Shown here: one piece after another, positions 33,559-37,874 of the stretch
Numbering within the stretch: the stretch's first letter is position 1
How the letters are laid out: each line of letters begins with the position of its first letter
Assembly: GCA_025351765.1 (NCBI GenBank)
Contig: JANXVH010000017.1
Location: 1 to 37,874 of the forward strand
Reading direction: 5' to 3'
Source: Pedobacter sp.
Lineage (GTDB): Bacteria; Bacteroidota; Bacteroidia; Sphingobacteriales; Sphingobacteriaceae
DNA: 37,874 nt
Notes under the pieces: model-generated
What the model was told of the DNA's origin: nothing
Databases searched by the model: none
The model's input: the letters and a program-made list of their open reading frames with translations, nothing else
Made by a program: the position numbers and the translations under genes

Positions 33559-35190
33559 TTATTTCTTTTTAACAGTTTTTAGTATCATTAAATTTAGCGG
33601 GTTTATTGTAAACCCACTAATATTTTTTTGGGTCATAGTTACGGACTGGTCGTAAAATATTGGGACGATATTAGCATATTCCATTACCATGTTATCCATT
33701 TTCTGGTAAAGCTTGAAACGTTCTTTATCATCACTAATGTAATAGCTCTGTTCAAAAAGCCTATCAAAATCTTTATTGTAATAGGCGGTATAATTCGGTC
33801 CATTTGGCACCTTATTTTTGGAGTAGAACATCGCCAGGTAGTTTTCAGCATCAGGATAATCTGCAATCCAGGAGCCCCTAAAAAAATTGACCTCGTTTTT
33901 CGACATTAGGTCGCGCAGACTGGCGCTTGGGCTTGCATCTACTTTTACGATGATACCTATTGCATGCAGTTCTCCCTGTATAAACTCAATCAAGTCTCTA
34001 TAAGTTGTAGAAGTATTTAGCGTAATCTGAGGCATTCCTCTGCCATCAGGGTAGCCCGCTTCGGCAAGCAGCTTTTCAGCTTTTTGGGGATTATAATGAT
34101 AGCCCTTAACCGCAATGCTGTCGAAACCTGGCATTCCTTGTGGCACAAAACCTGAAGTAGCGGGTATTCCTACCCCATTGCGCAGGTATTTGATCAGCTT
34201 TTGCTTATCAATAGCATAACTGATTGCTTGCCTGACTTTTTTATACTTTAAGGGCGATTTTTTTGCAATAGCAATATTGGTATCTACAAGAATTCCTATG
34301 TATTCTGTACAAAGATAAGGGCTCTTAGTCAGGTTAAACTTGCCCTTAAACTTATGCGTCATCTTGCCGCTTTTGGTCAGGATATCATCGCGATAACTTC
34401 CGTCAACTTTATCAAAAAAATCAAGCTCTTTTTTTATAAAATTCATAAAGGAACTCTGCTTGTCAGAGATGAATGTAACTTTTACCGCATCAAGAAAAGG
34501 CAGTTGTACTCCGTGAAGCTTTTCCCAGTAATGTTCATTTTTCAGCAATACCAGAATCTCGTCCTCTTTCCAGTATTTAAACTTAAAAGGACCGGTGCCT
34601 ATCGGGTGACTGCGAAAATCTTTTCCGTAGTGCTCCACAACTTCTTTTGGAACAACGGAGCAATATTGCGTTGCCAGGATTTTAATAAAGGTAGGTGAAG
34701 GTTTAATCAGATTTATCTGTAAGGTGCTGTCATTGATTGCCTTAAAGTTACTCATGTCTTTCACTTTATCATAAAATATCCAACCCCCAGATGATGCTAT
34801 TTTTGGATCAATCAGCCTGAAAAAACTGTATGTAAAATCTGATGCTACAACTTTTCGGCCTTTACCTCCGAAAAATAAAGGATCGTCATGAAAAAAAACA
34901 TCGTTACGCAAATTAAAAGTATAGATCAATCCGTCCTTACTGATTTGCCAGGATTTTGCGATGCATGGAACTGTGTTTAATATGCTGTCTATCTGAACCA
35001 AACCATTAAAAACCTGGTTAATCATCCACATTGCATTTTGGTTTCTGGCAAAAGCAGGATCCATTGAAGTAAGCCCCTGATCTATATTCATATTGAATAT
35101 TTTTTTGTTGCTGCTGGAAACGCTGCTCTTACATGAGACTAAAAAGAAGAGTATCAGTCCGCAAAAAATGTTGAATATAATACGATGCAT
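33559..35190 (-). CDS. ABC-transporter oligopeptide-binding lipoprotein (OppA/DppA type)
   Basis: This is a 543-residue solute-binding protein of family 5. It starts at the ATG at 35190 (MHRIIFNIFCGLILFFLVSCKSS), whose lipobox LVSC gives a lipid-anchored cysteine; the ATG 27 bases upstream would spoil the signal peptide. Domain features include MNIDQGLTSMDPAFARN near the mature N-terminus, HPIGTGPFKFKYWKEDE, and RQAISYAIDKQKL. No permease or ATPase genes lie next to it, so its transporter partners must be elsewhere. It is divergent from the small gene at 35236. Confidence 0.9.
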   Translation of the reverse strand: MHRIIFNIFCGLILFFLVSCKSSVSSSNKKIFNMNIDQGLTSMDPAFARNQNAMWMINQVFNGLVQIDSILNTVPCIAKSWQISKDGLIYTFNLRNDVFFHDDPLFFGGKGRKVVASDFTYSFFRLIDPKIASSGGWIFYDKVKDMSNFKAINDSTLQINLIKPSPTFIKILATQYCSVVPKEVVEHYGKDFRSHPIGTGPFKFKYWKEDEILVLLKNEHYWEKLHGVQLPFLDAVKVTFISDKQSSFMNFIKKELDFFDKVDGSYRDDILTKSGKMTHKFKGKFNLTKSPYLCTEYIGILVDTNIAIAKKSPLKYKKVRQAISYAIDKQKLIKYLRNGVGIPATSGFVPQGMPGFDSIAVKGYHYNPQKAEKLLAEAGYPDGRGMPQITLNTSTTYRDLIEFIQGELHAIGIIVKVDASPSASLRDLMSKNEVNFFRGSWIADYPDAENYLAMFYSKNKVPNGPNYTAYYNKDFDRLFEQSYYISDDKERFKLYQKMDNMVMEYANIVPIFYDQSVTMTQKNISGFTINPLNLMILKTVKKK

Positions 35191-35204
35191 CAAGTAAGGA
35201 ATAC

Positions 35205-35212
35205 TATTTTTG
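35205..35212 (+). promoter_or_regulatory. -7 box of the 35236 gene
   Basis: TATTTTTG matches TAnnTTTG and lies 23 bases before the ATG at 35236. It sits in the 45-base gap shared with the divergent OppA-type gene. Confidence 0.5.
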
Positions 35213-35235
35213 CACAAAGTAAGAAATAAATCATT

Positions 35236-35694
35236 ATGTCCTTTTTAAATACACTGATAAATGAAGTTGCCGATGAAGATCTGCGGGAACAGCTTCAAGA
35301 GCGTGTAGACATCATACAGCACAAGATCAAGTTTATGGATAAGGTTTCTGTCATGTGTTTGGATACAAATAACATGCTGATCGGAAATTTTAGGGAATTA
35401 TTGGAAGACGCGGGAGGCGTTCTGCAGTATGATGCGACCGCCGCCAGGGTGCTGATATATACAGAGCATGGACAAAGTGCTTTGCATTTAATGGGTCAGG
35501 TGCCAGCATTGTTAAATGAAGAATGGCCCGCGGTGGAATTTAACCGTGTTTATTTATGGAATACGGAAGCTGCCTTTGCTACTACTGCAGAAGCAATGGT
35601 GGAATCTCTGGAAGATCTGGCAGAAATGCTATACCCGGGTTATTTTATTTTTGGAAATGAAGGCGATACCTGGATAAGTTTTAAAACAAAATAA
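35236..35694 (+). CDS. Small soluble protein resembling one lobe of BtuF-type binding proteins
   Basis: This is a 152-residue protein without signal peptide. After a helical opening (1-34), the sequence KVSVMCLDTNNMLIGNFRE...LLEDAGGVLQYD and the closing PAVEFNRVYLWNT...SLEDLAEMLYPGYF resemble the C-terminal lobe of cobalamin/siderophore periplasmic binding proteins (the AGG turn, PAV-x-RVY strand and late LAEMLYP helix). The signal peptide, N-terminal lobe and linker helix are missing, so it is cytoplasmic and not a normal binding protein. Similarity is judged by eye. The final 14 bases overlap the 3' end of the convergent FMN reductase gene. Confidence 0.55.
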   Translation: MSFLNTLINEVADEDLREQLQERVDIIQHKIKFMDKVSVMCLDTNNMLIGNFRELLEDAGGVLQYDATAARVLIYTEHGQSALHLMGQVPALLNEEWPAVEFNRVYLWNTEAAFATTAEAMVESLEDLAEMLYPGYFIFGNEGDTWISFKTK

Positions 35695-36202
35695 ATTTAT
35701 CCATTTGCTCCCCGGTGTATTTTAGCGTGTCTTCATTATAGAAGTCGCCACTTTCATCAAATTCGGTTTTAATTGCAGGTATATGGATTCTCATTGGTAA
35801 AACATTTAAGTGCAGGTAACTGCATACGCCCCCAAAATGGTCTACGCCGCGGATGTTACCATACTTACCAGACGATATACCCACCAAAGCTGCTTTTTTA
35901 TCATAAAAGCTTCCTGGAAAATCACAGGCGTCAATAAAAAGCTTTAGTACTCCGGGAAAGCTACCGTTATATTCAGGTATAACAAAGAGGAATTTATTGG
36001 TCTTTATGATCAAATTCTGGATTTTCTGAAAATGTTCACTTCTTTTTCCATATAAATCAGTATCAGCCATATTGTTGGGCAAATCTTCCAGGTTAAGTAG
36101 TTGAGAATCTAAACCTTTTGAAGTCAGTGTTTTCTGATAATATGTGGCAACTTTTAAGGAGTTACTTCCAACCCTGTTTGTGCCCGATATGATGGTCAGC
36201 AT
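35681..36202 (-). CDS. NADPH-dependent FMN reductase-like flavoprotein
   Basis: This 173-residue flavodoxin-fold protein has the phosphate-binding loop SGTNRVGSNS at about 6-15 and the flavin-binding PEYNGSFPGVLKLFIDA at about 77-93, as in the NAD(P)H-dependent FMN reductase / chromate-quinone reductase family. It is cytoplasmic. The electron acceptor is unknown. Its 3' end overlaps the 35236 gene by 14 bases. Confidence 0.92.
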   Translation of the reverse strand: MLTIISGTNRVGSNSLKVATYYQKTLTSKGLDSQLLNLEDLPNNMADTDLYGKRSEHFQKIQNLIIKTNKFLFVIPEYNGSFPGVLKLFIDACDFPGSFYDKKAALVGISSGKYGNIRGVDHFGGVCSYLHLNVLPMRIHIPAIKTEFDESGDFYNEDTLKYTGEQMDKFILF

Positions 36203-36380
36203 GTCTAAATTGTTAATAAGATGTGTAAAACACTTGTAGCGTAAATAACGAAATTATTATTTACTTTGTATCTTAGCTATCCGTAAAATATCCCCGAAAC
36301 ATTGCAAAAATAGCATTTTTACACACTTATTCCGGGAAAAAACAAGTCTTACACAACAATTGAAATTAGTATTAGAATAG
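36203..36380. other. Intergenic region before parA
   Basis: This is 178 bases of AT-rich DNA between divergent genes. A -7-like ACTTTG near 36263-36268 (TTTACTTTG) could drive parAB with a leader of about 100 bases. I looked for parS sites here and saw none. Confidence 0.3.
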
Positions 36381-37184
36381 ATGAGTAAAATTATTGCATT
36401 GGCAAATCAGAAGGGTGGTGTAGGTAAAACTACTTCGTCCATCAATCTGGCCGCAAGCTTGGCCGTACTGGAATACCGCACCTTGTTAGTTGATGCTGAT
36501 CCGCAGGCCAATTCCACTTCAGGTATTGGGTTTGATCCTAGAAATATAAAAAATAGCATTTACGAATGCATCATTAATGACGTAGAGCCATCTGAGGCTA
36601 TTCAAAAAACAGAAACTCCTAACCTGGACCTGCTTCCGGCCCACATTGACCTTGTTGGTGCAGAGATAGAGATGATCAACTTGAATAACCGGGAGTATAA
36701 GATGAAAGCGGTGCTGGAAAAGGTAAAAGATCAATATGATTTTATCATTGTTGATTGTTCACCTTCATTAGGTTTAATCACCATTAATGCGTTAACTGCA
36801 GCAGACTCCGTTATCATTCCTGTTCAATGCGAATATTTCGCCTTGGAGGGTCTTGGTAAATTGCTAAACACAATTAAAATTGTACAAAATCGTTTAAATC
36901 CTGAATTGGAGATAGAAGGTATATTGTTAACCATGTACGATGTTCGTTTACGTCTTTCTAATCAAGTAGTGGAAGAAGTGAAAACACATTTTCAAGACTT
37001 GGTTTTTGACACAATTATACAACGTAACACCAGGCTTAGCGAGGCGCCAAGTTATGGGGTTTCCGTTATTATGCACGATGCTAATTGTAAGGGCGCGATA
37101 AATTATCTCAATCTTGCACGTGAAATTGTTCGTAAAAATGGAATGGTAAAGGAATTAGAGGGTCAAACGACAGCTATTATTTAA
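36381..37184 (+). CDS. parA: Chromosome-partition ATPase ParA (Soj)
   Basis: This 267-residue ATPase moves ParB-parS complexes. The deviant Walker A motif KGGVGKTT is at 11-18 with the signature lysine, and Walker B is YDFIIVDCSPSLGLIT. ParA-specific motif QCEYFALEGLGKLL follows. The short N-terminus without an HTH makes it the chromosomal type. It is followed by parB after 10 bases. Confidence 0.97.
   Translation: MSKIIALANQKGGVGKTTSSINLAASLAVLEYRTLLVDADPQANSTSGIGFDPRNIKNSIYECIINDVEPSEAIQKTETPNLDLLPAHIDLVGAEIEMINLNNREYKMKAVLEKVKDQYDFIIVDCSPSLGLITINALTAADSVIIPVQCEYFALEGLGKLLNTIKIVQNRLNPELEIEGILLTMYDVRLRLSNQVVEEVKTHFQDLVFDTIIQRNTRLSEAPSYGVSVIMHDANCKGAINYLNLAREIVRKNGMVKELEGQTTAII
37112..37127 (+). 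promoter_or_regulatory. parS-like 16-mer inside parA
   Basis: TCTTGCACGTGAAATT matches 12 of 16 positions of the parS consensus TGTTTCACGTGAAACA, including the central CACGTGAAA. It is inside coding sequence, and with four mismatches it may be chance. Confidence 0.2.
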
Positions 37185-37194
37185 TATATATTTA

Positions 37195-37874
37195 ATGACA
37201 TCTTTTCAGCGAAAAACAGGTTTAGGTAAAGGGTTAAGTGCGCTTTTAGATGACTCTGATTCTGTAAATCCGCCAAGACATGCCAATGGGGTCAATTCCA
37301 TTAACGAAATTAGGCAAGAAGTAGGAAATAGTAGTAGCATTGGGCATATTAAGATCAGCGATGTTGAAACCAATCCATATCAACCCCGCACTGAGTTTGA
37401 TCAGGTAGCCCTTATTGAATTATCTGAATCGATTCGTGTACAAGGACTAATACAGCCAATAACTGTTAGAAAGAAGTCTGACGGAGGCTACCAGTTAATT
37501 TCGGGAGAACGCCGTTTAAGAGCTTCAAAGCTAGCCGGGCTAACGGAGATACCTACCTATGTTCGCAGTGCAAATGACCAGCAAATGCTGGAAATGGCAC
37601 TAATTGAAAATATTCAGCGTGAAAATCTGAATGCCATAGAGGTGGCTCTAAGTTTCCAGAGGATGATGGAGGAATGTAATTTGAAGCAAGAACAATTGGG
37701 AGAAAGGGTAGGTAAAAACCGGTCTACAGTTGCCAACTACCTGCGGTTGCTTAAGTTGCCGCCTGCAATACAAATATCTATTCGCGATCAAAAAATATCA
37801 ATGGGACATGCAAGGGCGCTTATTAGCGTTGATTCTGTACAGAAACAGTTATTAATACACGATCAAATTATTCA
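37195..37874 (+). CDS. parB: Chromosome-partition protein ParB, N-terminal part
   Basis: The ATG at 37195 opens a frame (MTSFQRKTGLGKGLSALLDD) still open at the window end, 226 codons. The opening GLGKGLSALL is the usual ParA-contact sequence. The CTP-binding ParB domain follows (about 45-145), with GERRLRA and ENIQRENLN. The HTH that reads parS is at about 160-185 (NLKQEQLGERVGKNRSTVANYL). The C-terminal dimer domain is outside the window. Confidence 0.96.
   Translation, partial: MTSFQRKTGLGKGLSALLDDSDSVNPPRHANGVNSINEIRQEVGNSSSIGHIKISDVETNPYQPRTEFDQVALIELSESIRVQGLIQPITVRKKSDGGYQLISGERRLRASKLAGLTEIPTYVRSANDQQMLEMALIENIQRENLNAIEVALSFQRMMEECNLKQEQLGERVGKNRSTVANYLRLLKLPPAIQISIRDQKISMGHARALISVDSVQKQLLIHDQII

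Noticed and set aside
1..37874. CRISPR array or defence system
   Set aside because: No evenly spaced direct repeats with variable spacers and no cas, restriction or toxin-antitoxin genes were recognised.

Overview
The window is a chromosomal stretch of a Bacteroidota bacterium, most likely of the Pedobacter/Sphingobacteriaceae type. The evidence is the bifunctional ribBA, the ftsX-DUF3098-uppP-truB neighbourhood, the SusC-type outer-membrane logic, a GH32 enzyme with an extra N-terminal domain, and many -7 boxes of the Bacteroidota form TAnnTTTG. The assignment rests on reading the proteins, not on a database search.

Layout. (1) Bases 1-1630 hold the right part of an IS21-family insertion sequence (the end of istA, complete istB, terminal repeats). 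(2) Bases 1631-3222 are a small accessory segment with two helix-turn-helix proteins and one unknown protein. It stops at the 3' end of a tRNA-Met gene on the minus strand, a typical border for an integrated element. (3) Bases 3399-6563 carry core genes on the plus strand: a START-like protein, an LptF/LptG permease and ribBA. (4) A very long tamB runs on the minus strand (6565-about 11025), divergent from tsaD. (5) Bases 12339-15087 are minus strand: recA, nth, a 62-residue unknown protein and an ECF sigma factor, in that map order. (6) uvrA and a LysE-family exporter are on the plus strand. (7) A six-gene minus-strand operon (ftsX, DUF3098, uppP, truB, yitT, ribF) spans 24349 down to 19908, with a DUF2157 membrane protein beyond it. 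(8) A CLC-type antiporter and leuS are on the plus strand. (9) Bases 28631-30951 hold a secreted GH32 fructan hydrolase, an 11-bp-period tandem repeat and an RRM RNA-binding protein. (10) An outer-membrane beta-barrel receptor, an oligopeptide-binding lipoprotein, a small BtuF-like protein and an FMN reductase follow. (11) The window ends in parA and the start of parB.

Functional themes are envelope building (LptF/G, TamB, UppP, FtsX), DNA repair (recA, nth, uvrA), translation and tRNA modification (tsaD, truB, leuS), flavin synthesis (ribBA, ribF) and chromosome segregation (parAB). No CRISPR array, complete prophage, toxin-antitoxin pair or recognisable defence system is visible. The most interesting details are local: a probable AUU start for tamB, a palindrome on the recA start site, promoters so close to start codons that leaderless mRNAs are implied, the 11-bp repeats, a possible fluoride-type CLC protein, and paired 13-bp leaders in the accessory segment.
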